A stretch of 64,000 nt of DNA from Steinernema hermaphroditum (taxonomy: Eukaryota > Nematoda > Chromadorea > Rhabditida > Steinernematidae). Positions 36,647 to 47,445 of this stretch are shown here, piece after piece (position 1 is the first letter of the stretch; the number at the start of each line of letters is the position of its first letter). A model generated the notes under the pieces. It saw only the letters and a program-made list of their open reading frames with translations, was not told the origin of the DNA and ran no database searches. Made by a program: the position numbers and the translations under genes. The stretch lies in contig CM059623.1 of the NCBI GenBank assembly GCA_030435675.1, positions 7,776,012 to 7,840,011 of the forward strand. The letters are read 5' to 3'.

Positions 36647-38244
36647 TCAACTCATTCGGCCCAGACAGCCTCAGAGAGAGCGAGTGGACGACCCGACCGA
36701 TCGCTGGGGACACAAATGAAAGATCTGATGTGCCGAAGCCAGAAGAAAACCGGCGACTATGGAGTGACAATGTGTTTTTTGTGCATATATATGAAGTCTC
36801 GCAAGGCGTAAGCCTTAGATACGAGAAATAAACTCGTAAACTCGGTGGATCATATCTAAATTCCTACTCATTTTTGTGCTTAGCCTAACATCCAGGCTTG
36901 GCTTAGGCAAACCCCAGCTTGGCTTAGGCTCCGGCTTAGGACTATGCCTATTGATTTAATGCGAGCCCCAAAGGCGAGCCCTGTTGTCTTGAGTTTACGA
37001 GTTTACGAGTTTATTTCTCGTATCTAAGGCTTACGCCTTGCGAGACTTCATTATATGCACAAGAAACACATTGTCACTCTGTCGCGACAACCCTGTCGCG
37101 ATGTTCCCTTCTATCGTTTATCTTTGTGTTTTGACTAATATCTGCACACTTAGTGCCTTGTTTTTGTTGTATTAACCTGCTGATGGATGTTCCATCACAC
37201 CTACGATGTCTACGACGCGCCGAAGCCGAACATCTGATGTCTACGAAGCGCCGTCTCGATTGCGTCAGCCTGGTCCCGCCACGATTTCCACCGTCGACGG
37301 ATTCCAGAACATTCTACGCGCTGCAGCGAGAAGATTTGCCGTGAAGCCGCGCGCTTGCTGGAGCGACTGAAGTCCAGGCTGTTCGGACTTGTTGTTCGAT
37401 CATCTGGATCGTTTTGTATTTGGTTGAATCGCTGTAGATTCGTTTGTTGTTGTTTGGTGCAGTCCAGAGGGACGCTTCATAAAAGAGTGAAAAGAGCACC
37501 GTTGTTGTTTGTTGTATCTTGCGCGACCAGTGTCCGCATATCAACTTGTTGTTGCCGTCGTCGTCGTTTGTGAAGCCGTTTGCTGTTGTGTGACGCTTGT
37601 GTTTCGTCACGGTGCTTGGAGCAAGATCCGCACCATTTATCGTTGTACATCTGAGGATTTTACCGCGTGGCAGCAGTTATCTACGTATTTCCATTGTTTG
37701 GAGACGTTTATTCCTGTTTTGGCGAGCATCCTATCACGTATTGAACATCGGTTGCGTGGAACGTATAACGGGAAGATTAGAACAGTGAGTTCATACCGTT
37801 TTCCACACACTCCGTAGTCGCCGGTCTTCTTCTGGCTTCGGCACATCAGAGTAGAACACGGCGATCCCATCAGTGTGCGCGGGGATCAGAGATGCGAAGA
37901 GCTGGAGCAGGTGGAGCACAGTGCATCTGTCTTCAACTCGGGTGGCGGCGCGGACGTCGGAGTTGAAGAGCTTCTTCAGCAGTTTCCACAGGAGACACGC
38001 GAAGAACGGCATCCGGATGAAACGCGTCGGTGGAGCACAACGGACGAACCGGGAACCATCAGACTGGCTGCACGGACTTTCAGCGAGACTTCGACTTCTC
38101 TGGCGGCGCGGGTGGAGTCGGGCGGCAGTGACTAGCTTCTTGGCAAGACGGCGGAACTACGGCTCCCTGGTGTTCCAGGCCTTCTGGGAGCCAGGGCGAT
38201 CATTACACCAACAACGACGGCCGAGAACGACCGCTCACTCAACT
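36614..38244. repeat. 1.6-kb insertion bounded by 39-bp direct repeats in the Helitron
   Basis: The sequence beginning CACCAACAACGACGGCCGAG is present at 36614-36651 and again at 38206-38244 in the same direction. Between them lie a palindromic element and a fragment (CCGAAGCCAGAAGAAAAC) present near 36,733 and inverted near 37,830; a diverged copy is at 49,880. The first boundary is where Helitron coding similarity stops. No gene is recognised inside. Confidence 0.6.
36764..37076. repeat. Palindromic element (MITE-like)
   Basis: The ends GTGACAATGTG and CACATTGTCAC, and about 80 bp inside them, are inverted copies containing GGCGTAAGCC and CGAGAAATAAACTCG or their complements. The centre holds the motif GCCTAAGCCAAGCCTGG (in reverse), also found at about 48,475 and 52,925. 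A diverged half-copy is at 49,915-49,990. Confidence 0.7.
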
Positions 38245-38296
38245 TCGAAGGCTTCGCTAATATCCTAGTACTTCTGAAGGTCTAAATTCCTACTTA

Positions 38297-39180
38297 CAGG
38301 GTTATCGGAAAGTTCTGGAACATTTTTTGCAATGCTAATTTTCACAATTTCAAGAGCTACAAAATAAGCCGCGGACACCTGCTAACCGATGCGAAAAAGG
38401 CCGAACGGCTTCAGAAGTGCAAGAAGCTGAGAGCTGAGAGCCGCGGGTCCGGATTCGCCAATGTGGTCTTATCCGATGAGAAGATTTTTACCATCTAAGC
38501 GGTCCACAACTCCCAGAATCACTGTTACCTGCTGCAGAAAGGCTCCTCGCGTACGAAGCACGTTAAAACAAGCCATTTCCCCAATTCTGTGATGGTTTGG
38601 GGCGAAATCTGCGCAACTAGAAAAATTTTCCCGGTTTTCGTTGAAAAAGGTGCGGAAATGGACTCTCAGGTGTAGCAATAAAAGATCTTGGTGAAGCTTC
38701 TGATTCCCTGGACCGAAAAACACTTATAGGACCACGGACGGGTATTTCAGCATGACTGGGCACCGGCCCATGGATCCAAATCAACGATGAGCTTCTTGGA
38801 AGACCAAATCCCGTGGTTTTGGGAAAAGTCAGTTTGGCCCTCAAACTCGCCGGATTTAAACCCGATGGACTACGCGATTTGGTCCATTTTGGAGGAAAAG
38901 GCCTGCCGAAGAAGACACGCCACCGTGGACGACCTGAAGCGCGATCTCCGGGCCGCTTGGGAAGAAATCAGCGTGGAAACACCCGCGGCGATTGTCGAAA
39001 ATTTCAAGAAGCGAGTGAAGGCCTTCTATCGACGCTAGAGGAGGCCATTTTGAATGAAATTCACGTTTTATGTGTAATTAAGCGTGCTGAATAACGTAGT
39101 ATTGTTCATTTTTGGAGTTAAAATGGTTTTGTTTGAGAAAAATTGTGTTTTTCACGTTCCAGAACTTTCCGATAACCCTG
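38297..39180 (+). mobile_element. Mariner-family transposon, internally deleted
   Basis: The terminal inverted repeats are about 25 bp (CAGGGTTATCGGAAAGTTCT and complement) with TA at 38295-38296 and 39181-39182. At 884 bp it is about 400 bp shorter than a full mariner, and the 5' part of the transposase is missing. The remaining frames show VVLSDEKIFT, SVMVWGEI, HDWAPAH and NSPDLNPMDYAIWSILEEKA, a mariner catalytic core, with in-frame stops in between. Its ends differ from the mariner at 32.5 kb, so it is a second family. Confidence 0.87.
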
Positions 39181-39374
39181 TATGGAGTTCTGAATTCATT
39201 TTACAGGCGATCTACCCCATTTCTGCCCCGATTTTTAGTTTAATCCTGCTTCGGTGGATCACAGAAGTGGAGAGTGACTACAACAGAAGAGAAGGAAAAA
39301 ACTGCTAAAATCAAGCAACCGAAGAAGCAACAGAGCGTAAGCGCAAGGGAAATGAGTGTGACTTGCTGCCATAA

Positions 39375-39455
39375 CTGGGATATTTTCTCGCGGGATATTT
39401 TCTCACATGGATATTTTCTCCCGGGATATTTTCTCCTAGGGATATTTTCTCACAT
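39375..39455. repeat. Short tandem repeat GGATATTTTCTC
   Basis: Five units of 13-17 bp with the core GGATATTTTCTC follow each other with small spacers (GCG, ACAT, CC, CTAG, ACAT). The array lies at the downstream edge of the Helitron N-terminal fragment. Confidence 0.8.
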
Positions 39456-40113
39456 AATCCTGCGCGAGGGGATTGTGATTGTTGATGAACTCCGTGAGGG
39501 CTTGAATGACGTCACGTGGGATGGTCGTTCCGGAGAAGCTTTTCAAGTGCTCGATTCTTCTGTCGGTCTGCTGTTCGGTTTCATCGATGCAGTAGACTTG
39601 AGCGAAAGTGGGCTTCTTTCCACTGGCCGGGACGACACTTGAGATGTGGTGCTGCACACTTCCTTCCACAATCACCACAGGATCGCCGTTGGTTTTGAGG
39701 ATTCTCTTGCCTTTGCCGTCGGAGTTTCCAGCGGCTCCTGTTGTCGAGGCCATTTGGAGCAGCGAGTTTAGCATTATCGTTTGGGCTTGAAGGTCGCCCC
39801 ACTTCTTTTCCTTCTGGAGATCTCGATCGAAGAACATCAGCAGCTGGTCGGAAAACTTCAGGATGTTTGGGACATTTTCTACCGTAGCCCCTCCAGTACT
39901 ACGGCAAAATTTAGTAGTTTCTCCAGGAAATAGGTAGGAGTCCTTGCAGTAGGGGCACATGATGCTTCGGGTGTGAAAGCAAAAAAAACCAAGCTCGCAC
40001 AGAACAAACGCGAATCCACAGATCCTTAGGCTTTTGAATGGAGTACGTTTTTTTTCCGAAAATATTTTTTTCTTTTTTTCTAAATTTTCTGAACAAAATG
40101 TAAGATCCCGCAC
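39436..40113 (-). pseudogene. Helitron N-terminal region fragment
   Basis: The translation KKPTFAQVYCIDETEQQTD and the following TEFINNHNPLAQDYVRKY match the Helitron-like N-terminal domain that precedes the Rep HUH nuclease. A Cys pair CPYCKDS near the start could be a zinc ribbon. It is on the same strand as the helicase part at 34-36.6 kb and was probably one element with it before the 2.8 kb between them was replaced by other insertions. Confidence 0.75.
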
Positions 40114-40765
40114 TTTCTCGAAATTTTCTGCTCTTCAAAATGAGCCTAAGCACGCACAAAAAAAAATTTTCTACCAATTTATTTCGATTTTTCACGAAAA
40201 AAAAACACAAAATCGGACCTATCTCTTACTCCTACAACGATTTCCAAAAAATGTTTTCACTAAAATTTAGTTACCTCCCTATAGGCCAGGCCATATTTCT
40301 GAGACATGAGTCATGACTCATGTCTCACGCCTTGTAAATGATGAGTCATGACTCATGTCTCATGTCTCACGCCTTGTAAATGATGAGTCATGACTCATGT
40401 CTCAAATCCGTGAGACACAGGCGGCCATACTTCACTTTTGGCGTGCTGGGGTAAGACACAGGACCACACACGGCGTCTGTGTCTCAAAATGCCGTGCCCC
40501 ATGAGACGTCTGTGTCTCAAATTACTTTTACCAATTGTCTCGGTTTGAAGTGGTGGCGAATTTCATCATCGCCTACAGTATTACCGTATCGTGGGCAAGG
40601 ATGCTCCTTGTCGGCTGCGAGCACAGTGATCTCTTGCTCAGGTCTGCGCACAGAGTGATCAGCGCAAGTCGATTTAGAGTGAAAAGGCTGGTTTGATGAG
40701 CTGCAGTCGACGGTAAGCTAGGAAAACTCGTCAGTCATGACTCATTTGTGTTCTTTTCAGATCTC

Positions 40766-41626
40766 GGGTTGGTATAAAACATGGATATGGGTATGGATAT
40801 GGATATGGGTGAGTGGTATAAAACATGGATGGGTGGGAAAACATGGGTAAGGGTGATCGTGGCGGGACCCAATTCATGGGTAGCGACAACTTTCACTTTT
40901 TTTCCATTTTCCCCATGGATCGTCATGGGTAGTCATGGGTAGCCTCTGCATCGTCATGGGTAGCCTTTAGAAGGGCATGGGCAGTCATGGGTAGCCTCAG
41001 GAACGTCATGGGTAGTCATGGGTAGCCTTTAGAAGGGCATGGGTAGCCTTTAGATCGTCATGGGTAGTCATGGGTAGCCTCAGGAACGTCATGGGTAGTC
41101 ATGGGTAGCCTTTAGATCGTCATGGGTAGTCATGGGTAGCCTTTAGAAGGGCATGGGTAGCCTCTAGAACGTCATGGGTAGTCATGGGTAGCCTTTAGAA
41201 GGGCATGGGTAGCCTCAGGAACGTCATGGGTAGTCCATGGATGGGTGGGAAAACATGGGTAAGGGTGATCGTGGCGAGACCCAATTCATGGGTAGCGACG
41301 ATTTTCATTTTTTTCGCTTTTTTTCCATTTTCCCCATGGATCGTCATGGGTAGTCATGGGTAGCCTCTAGAACGTCATGGGTAGTCATGGGTAGCCTTTA
41401 GAAGGGCATGGGTAGTCATGGGTAGCCTCAGGAACGTCATGGGTAGTCATGGGTAGCCTTTAGATCGTCATGGGTAGTCATGGGTAGCCTTTAGAAGGGC
41501 ATGGGTAGCCTCTAGAACGTCATGGGTAGTCATGGGTAGCCTCAGGAACGTCATGGGTAGCCTCAGGAACGTCATGGGTAGCCTCAGGAACGTCATGGGT
41601 AGCCTTTAGATCGTCATGGGTAGTTT
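40766..41626. repeat. Left terminal inverted repeat of the MULE, tandem-modular
   Basis: Modules of 21-31 bp, CATGGGTAGTCATGGGTAGC followed by a variable spacer (TTTAGATCGT, TTTAGAAGGG, TCTAGAACGT or CAGGAACGT), are repeated dozens of times. A longer header (GATGGGTGGGAAAACATGGG, then a C/T-rich stretch) occurs twice, near 40,828 and 41,238, giving two higher-order units of about 400 bp. Two TATAAAA motifs lie in the first 60 bp. Confidence 0.92.
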
Positions 41627-41693
41627 TACATAGGTGAAGTATGGCTTTATGTAGTTGAAGTATTACTTGCGAGATTCCATAATTTAAGCAATA

Positions 41694-44600
41694 CGTGGAG
41701 CCAGGGAAGGCATATAGATTATTGTACGTAAGTGACCTTCCTTGCTCTGTCCTTCTTGCAATGTTGGCGATGCCATTCCATCGTAATGGAACCATTGATT
41801 CTTGATCAGTACGGAAGCCGTGAAATGTCCTTGTGACCATACTGTCACACCGACTAAATCAAAGCGACGGTCAAGAACCTGTACAAGATCATATTGAAAT
41901 CTGCCGGTTACAATCGCGAATCTCCAGTTGTCTTGGTAAGCGCGCGATCTCTTGGGTGGGACACTTTGATGGTGTGACGTCTATAGGCAGAATCCATGGA
42001 ATGTCCCGCTCAAACCGTTGTGACACGACGTATTGAGGTAACTGACAGCATTGACTTCGGCGAGGCGTATGCTTAATAGCCTTTAGCAATACATTCTGCC
42101 ATACGAAGTTCCCAGTAGTTAAAGACTTTCTAAAGTGTGTTTAATATTTTGGACGTAGTGATTGAAACGTACGGTACTGAAAAATTTGAGTGTGTTTGAA
42201 TGGTGTATCCTTCAAACATGTCGCAATCTCGCAATCTCCAAACAAGCACTCGAATTCGGTTTCCGTCAGGTCAATAGGATTACTCTTAAGCGATGGGTAA
42301 ATCTTAAATCATTTGCAAATTGTTGAAAGTGTACCTTGTCAACGTTGGCTCTGTAGCATTCGTCCAGAATGAACTGCTTGCCTTGGATAATTGACTCGTT
42401 CTTGATCATTCCAATACCGGTTCTCCAAGCGTTTTCAAACGGGTGATCAGTGTCAATGTTCTTCAGCCACTCGCGATCGTGGTCGAGGCGAATGCAAATC
42501 ATCGCTAATACATTATCAAGCGGGCATGTACCTGTAGCATTTTTACCGCCCCAAACCGGCACCGCGGGAAGTGTCGCCTTAACACAACTCACGCAATAGT
42601 ACTTCTGTTTCTTAGCGCCTTCAGTAAAACCGACGCACTTCCAAAACATCCAATTTTGACAGTGCGGTCCTCGGCATTCGACGAGATTGTCCATTTTAAG
42701 TGCAGCAGCTGTTTGCTTATCAAAGGGCTTGTAAGGCTTGAGACAGCAACAGTTAAGTTTCCAGATTTTCTATCTCTTGTAAGGAACGTGAGTTGCGGTC
42801 GCACTGTTCCTGTTTTCAATACGGTCCTTGACAGTTTCCCAATCGGTGACTGCTGCAGTTTCATTCAAACGCAAATACCCTAGAGCAGTAGGATTTCTCC
42901 CCAATGCTTTGCATTTCATCATTGCAGCTAGAAGCAAAGGCTGGTTTTCGGGTGTAGCAATCGGGTTACGACATTGAATGATGTTCACTTTTCGATGGTT
43001 AACGGCGTCTTCAGTTATTATCGGTGTCGTTTGGGTGCACGCTGCAATGAAGCTGAGCTTTGCAACATGAAGCGCTGGAGTCATGATTTCGATGATGTTC
43101 GTCTTGCTCTCGATCGTGGCACACGCAACGTTGCCGTCACAATCCGCAAAGAGGACCGAGTTCCGGTCAGTTAGTCCTTGTAGCGCAACCTCAAAATTGC
43201 CGAGCTGAACGACGGCAGACATATTTTGAAAGCTTGTTGAAGATTTCAGATCCTCAACTGCTGAAGAAAACCAATCAGGCATTTTGTACTGATCCGGAAA
43301 AAAACGTTCTCGAAAGTTGGGCTCTAAAAATAAAAGGCATGATGATCTGAAAATGGTGGGAAGAAAACGCACCACTGCGTTCACTACCCGATAAATCCGG
43401 TTCTTCCTGAATAGCGGGCAAGCTGTTTCTATATCGACGAAGCGGTACTTTCTGCATTTTCGGCTTCTTGACTATATTGGATCCGAGAAACGTTCCTACG
43501 CTAAGATCAGAAAATAGGGAGTCAGAGCCAGGTCTCTCAGATAGTGGAAGATATTGGTCGGCAGTGGTGAAATCATCGTAGCTTCTTTTTCGCGACAGCT
43601 GATGGCGCGACAGCTGATCTTTTTCTTCGGAGCACAGCACGTTGCTATCTGCGCAACTCTTTTCGTAGTCCACGGAACTTATATCTCCAGAGAGCATGCT
43701 CTGAACTTCAGAAACTTCCTGTTTTCTGAGGCTTTCGCTGTGTTCAAAAGCGCCATCGTCTTTTAGTGCGTCAACATGGCCACACATGCCAGTGCTGTCC
43801 TCCTCCTCATCATTGCTATCGTCGATGGCATCGAGGTCTTCGCGCCTCGGGATCTTCCGCCCTGAGGGCTTCTGCTTTGAGGCGATCCTTAACTGTTCCC
43901 GCAGACGGCTACTGTTCTTGACCGCATCCTTCGGCTGCACATTTAAGAACAGCTGTGCTGCGAGCACATGGGCGCAACCTGTAACTTTACAGCTGCACTT
44001 CAAAGTAATACGTTCCTTTGAAGTGGACAGCTGTATCGCACAGGTTTCCATGCGATCCTGCACCGATATGATGCCTTTGTTGTGGACTGCCACTCTGTTG
44101 TCCCGAATCAAAGATTCCGCATACGCCCGCAGTGGATCTGCGGATGCGTGTTCCTGTGGAACTGCGGAATTCATGTGCGTAGGGAGTGTGGAATCGTTTA
44201 GAACGAATCCAACAATGTCCTGCGGCACAAACGGGAGTTCGGGCATCTAAATCTCCTGAGTGTCCCTCGCATTGTGTGAAAAAAAACTGACCATGTGACG
44301 TGGTAGAGCAACGTGCGAATATTCTGATCGAAGCTCAAAACCACCGTAGCTGTGATAACCTCGGGCAATCTCGTTGTTATAAAAGACTGTTAAGAAATAC
44401 AGTGATGTGGCAAGTACATCTACTGCTTTCTCCTGGTGCTTGTTCATTGATGAAATGACATGATTCATCGATTCAGCGGCATTAGATGTGATTCCCTGCA
44501 AGGGGTTTTCGATGCCTGTAAAACGTTCTTACTTTTGCTATTTAGTTCAGTGGTTACCCGCTCGTTTTAGCTGCCACACTGCAGCATGCTGCTTCCATTT

Positions 44601-45879
44601 TGGGATAACCGTTTCCTCCACATATTTTATGAGTTTGTGGTGTTCTTTAAAGCTTCCGTCCTGCTTTATGGTGGCCCATACCTAAAATTTTAAGTCAACA
44701 CACTATGTAACGGGGGGAATGTTACCTGGTCGAATTGTTCTTCAGTTGGCTGTGTAGTTAAATAGTTAAACCGTCTGCAGGCTTCGTGCGCCTTATGATG
44801 TTTCACTTTGTTAACGTAATGTTGGAAGTTACGCTTCACATGATTCCAACACCAGACATGCTTAACGTTGGGGATGCTATCTTCGAAGTCAAATTCTTGA
44901 TCCGTAATGAAAACAGTGCGATGCCTGTTGAGGGCAGGATGTTTCGCCCATAATTCTGAGAAAAAATTTCTATGGTCACGACTATAGCGCCTATCGTGAA
45001 CCACGTAGGCAAGTGGTATAATGGGATTGCCTAGAGTACGTGTAACAGTAATTTTCAAAGAGGCTGGCATTCACCTTTGAACAGCGGGTGCCTGTAGGTT
45101 AACGTACTCAAGTAGTAATCGCCAACTTCGAACTGGGTGTCATATGTTAACTGCATTACTTTCCCTTTGGGTAGCGAACTGGCTACTGTAAGAAATTCTT
45201 TGATTAACGGTGCGGCAAACATTCGACATGATAAACGGTCCCCTACTGCTAGCTGATCAATGAACGATTCGTCGCAATCCTCGAACTGAAAAGCGGCATC
45301 ATTTGATCATATAGGCTAATGTTACCCGTAAATACTTATGGAAACTTATAATGTTGTAGAGACCATCCCGACTGAGACGTTTCTCAAGATCCACACCTTG
45401 TTTAATGTTCTTAACCTGTCGTTTATCCTTCGGAATGTTTGTGTGATGACCCCCCTGTGCAACCAACTGATTATATATCTGAAATTACAACGTGTTCGAT
45501 CAACTTTTGTGATAATGCTCAACATGCCGATTCTCCTGATTTTGTAGGATGAGCTTTCACCTCGTCTTTTACTTCTTCCAGCACATCTTGTCTTGTGCGG
45601 ATGTAGATCGGTGACCAAGCAGTCATACTCCGCCGCTTCATTCCATTGTGGCGTAAAGTGTGTGCCCGTTTCGCACACAATTCCGTCGTTTTTCATATAT
45701 ACCTTAAACAAAATGATAAGAGCCAAAACCAAACATTTCACTATTACATTTAGCAACAGTACCAGTCCAAAACAGATGCAGACTGGTGCTGTTCCCCGAT
45801 ATGCCATGGCGTCGCCAATATCGACGGTTGGAGGACTCCACTTCGCCAGTCGTCGTAGGGCATCAGCAATAGTACTCAT
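41694..45879 (-). CDS. MULE transposase with SWIM, PHD-like and putative cysteine-peptidase-like regions
   Basis: The gene is spliced, with introns of about 40-50 nt that join in frame. Reading down the minus strand: first catalytic Asp in QLTYDTQFEVGDYYLS (about 45.15 kb); HDRRYS; second Asp in FITDQEFDF followed by HVWCWNHVKRN; the Glu in TSNAAESMN (about 44.48 kb). A SWIM finger CSCKVTGCAH follows (about 43.98 kb), then a Cys-rich PHD-like block (CRGPHCQNWMFWKC then YYCVSC, about 42.6 kb). The C-terminal part has GTCPLDN (about 42.53 kb), GHFTA (about 41.82 kb) and WFHYDG, spaced like the Cys, His and Asp of a papain/UCH-like peptidase; this last is inference. The joints near 41.9-42.3 kb and the first exons near 45.4-45.9 kb are not fully resolved. 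No unavoidable stop was found from 45.3 to 42.3 kb. Confidence 0.8.
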
Positions 45880-46274
45880 TGCGATCTTGTCTGGAGACCA
45901 AAGAAAGCTACGAAAATATTAGGACAAAGGACGAAGACACCGCCGAACGCTATGGGCTGACGATAACTCTGTTGTGCGATTAACGACGGTCACCTTCGGC
46001 TTGACACATGGCGATACGACTCTGGTGACCTTCTTATCTATGCTAACGTTGAGCATACTCCGCTTTACAGTTGTTTGCGGGCGGTTTATGGGCTGTCCAC
46101 GACGATCCAGATGTTACCCATGACGATCCATGACGTTCTAGAGGCTATCCATGATTGTACGAATCGCTCTCATAAGCCGACTGTTGCTCACATTGTGTTT
46201 ATTCGTAATTGATGATGATGCGCAATCGTGCGAGAATCACAACAGACAGGGCTTTTACAGCAGATGTTCTCACC

Positions 46275-47056
46275 CATGACGTTCCTGAGGCTACCCATGA
46301 CGTTCTAGAGGCTACCCATGACTACCCATGACGATCTAAAGGCTACCCATGACTTTCCAGAGGCTACCCATGACTACCCATGACGATCTAAAGGCTACCC
46401 ATGCCCTTCTAAAGGCTACCCATGACTTTCCAGAGGCTACCCATGACTTTCCAGAGGCTACCCATGACTACCCATGACGATCCATGGGGAAAATGGAAAA
46501 AAAGCGAAAAAAATGAAAATCGTCGCTACCCATGAATTGGGTCTCGCCACGATCACCCTTACCCATGTTTTCCCACCCATCCATGGACTACCCATGACGT
46601 TCCTGAGGCTACCCATGCCCTTCTAAAGGCTACCCATGACTACCCATGACGTTCTAGAGGCTACCCATGCCCTTCTAAAGGCTACCCATGACTACCCATG
46701 ACGATCTAAAGGCTACCCATGACTACCCATGACGTTCCTGAGGCTACCCATGACTACCCATGACGATCTAAAGGCTACCCATGCCCTTCTAAAGGCTACC
46801 CATGACTACCCATGACGTTCCTGAGGCTACCCATGACTGCCCATGCCCTTCTAAAGGCTACCCATGACGATGCAGAGGCTACCCATGACTACCCATGACG
46901 ATCCATGGGGAAAATGGAAAAAAAAGTGAAAGTTGTCGCTACCCATGAATTGGGTCCCGCCACGATCACCCTTACCCATGTTTTCCCACCCATCCATGTT
47001 TTATACCACTCACCCATATCCATATCCATACCCATATCCATGTTTTATACCAACCC
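46275..47056. repeat. Right terminal inverted repeat of the MULE, tandem-modular
   Basis: It is the inverted counterpart of the left repeat: CTACCCATGACTACCCATGA modules with the same set of spacers in complement, and two headers (near 46,475-46,590 and 46,890-47,000). The order of spacers is not the same as in the left arm. A decayed piece of the array is seen at about 46,105-46,155, separated by about 120 bp of other sequence. Confidence 0.92.
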
Positions 47057-47103
47057 TCAGATCTCTGCAGGATAATAACAAGCCGAAACGCTCAGTTTAT
47101 CAA

Positions 47104-47445
47104 GAATCTCTGCCAGCTGAAGCTCTGTTTGCCCATAATTTCTTTGAAACTGCGCAGGATTTTCTTTGTACACACTCTAGTGCAAAGAATACGCATTTCT
47201 GGAGCACAGTGTGCGATGAAGAGCTCGGAACACCCGCACAATTCGTCTTTCACAACAATTTGGCGCAATATTTCCGTCACCACTGAATACTCTGCCTGTG
47301 AAAGGGTGATTATTGGGATACTCCAAGCTCTTCTTCGCACCATATGCTCCAGCTATGCGTATTCTTTGCTCCAGAATGTGTACAAGGAAGTCCTGCGTAG
47401 TTTCATGGATATTCCAGCGCAAACAGAGCTTCATTTGACAGCGCT
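47104..47445. repeat. Diverged palindrome inside the outer element
   Basis: Arms at about 47104-47235 and 47330-47445 are imperfect reverse complements, sharing GAAGCTCTGTTTGC and GCAAAGAATACGCAT or their complements. The arms have drifted more than those of the other foldbacks, suggesting greater age. It belongs to the outer element and not to the MULE. Confidence 0.6.

Larger units (their letters stand above)
40766..47056 (-). mobile_element. Foldback-type MULE with 9-bp target-site duplication
   Basis: The ends GGGTTGGTATAAAACATGG and its complement are perfect. TCAGATCTC stands immediately outside both ends (40757-40765 and 47057-47065), a 9-bp duplication as expected for Mutator-like elements. 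The terminal inverted repeats are about 0.8 kb and consist largely of tandem modules. The interior encodes a MULE transposase on the minus strand. The closest known architecture is the Drosophila Foldback/NOF elements. Confidence 0.92.

Noticed and set aside
39370..39460. CRISPR-like array at the GGATATTTTCTC repeat
   Set aside because: The units are too short, spacers are 0-5 nt, and the sequence is eukaryotic; it is a simple tandem repeat.
41780..47290. Small open frames made from CCCATGAC or CATGGGTAG arrays as genes
   Set aside because: They are translations of the tandem modules in the MULE ends and have no independent support.
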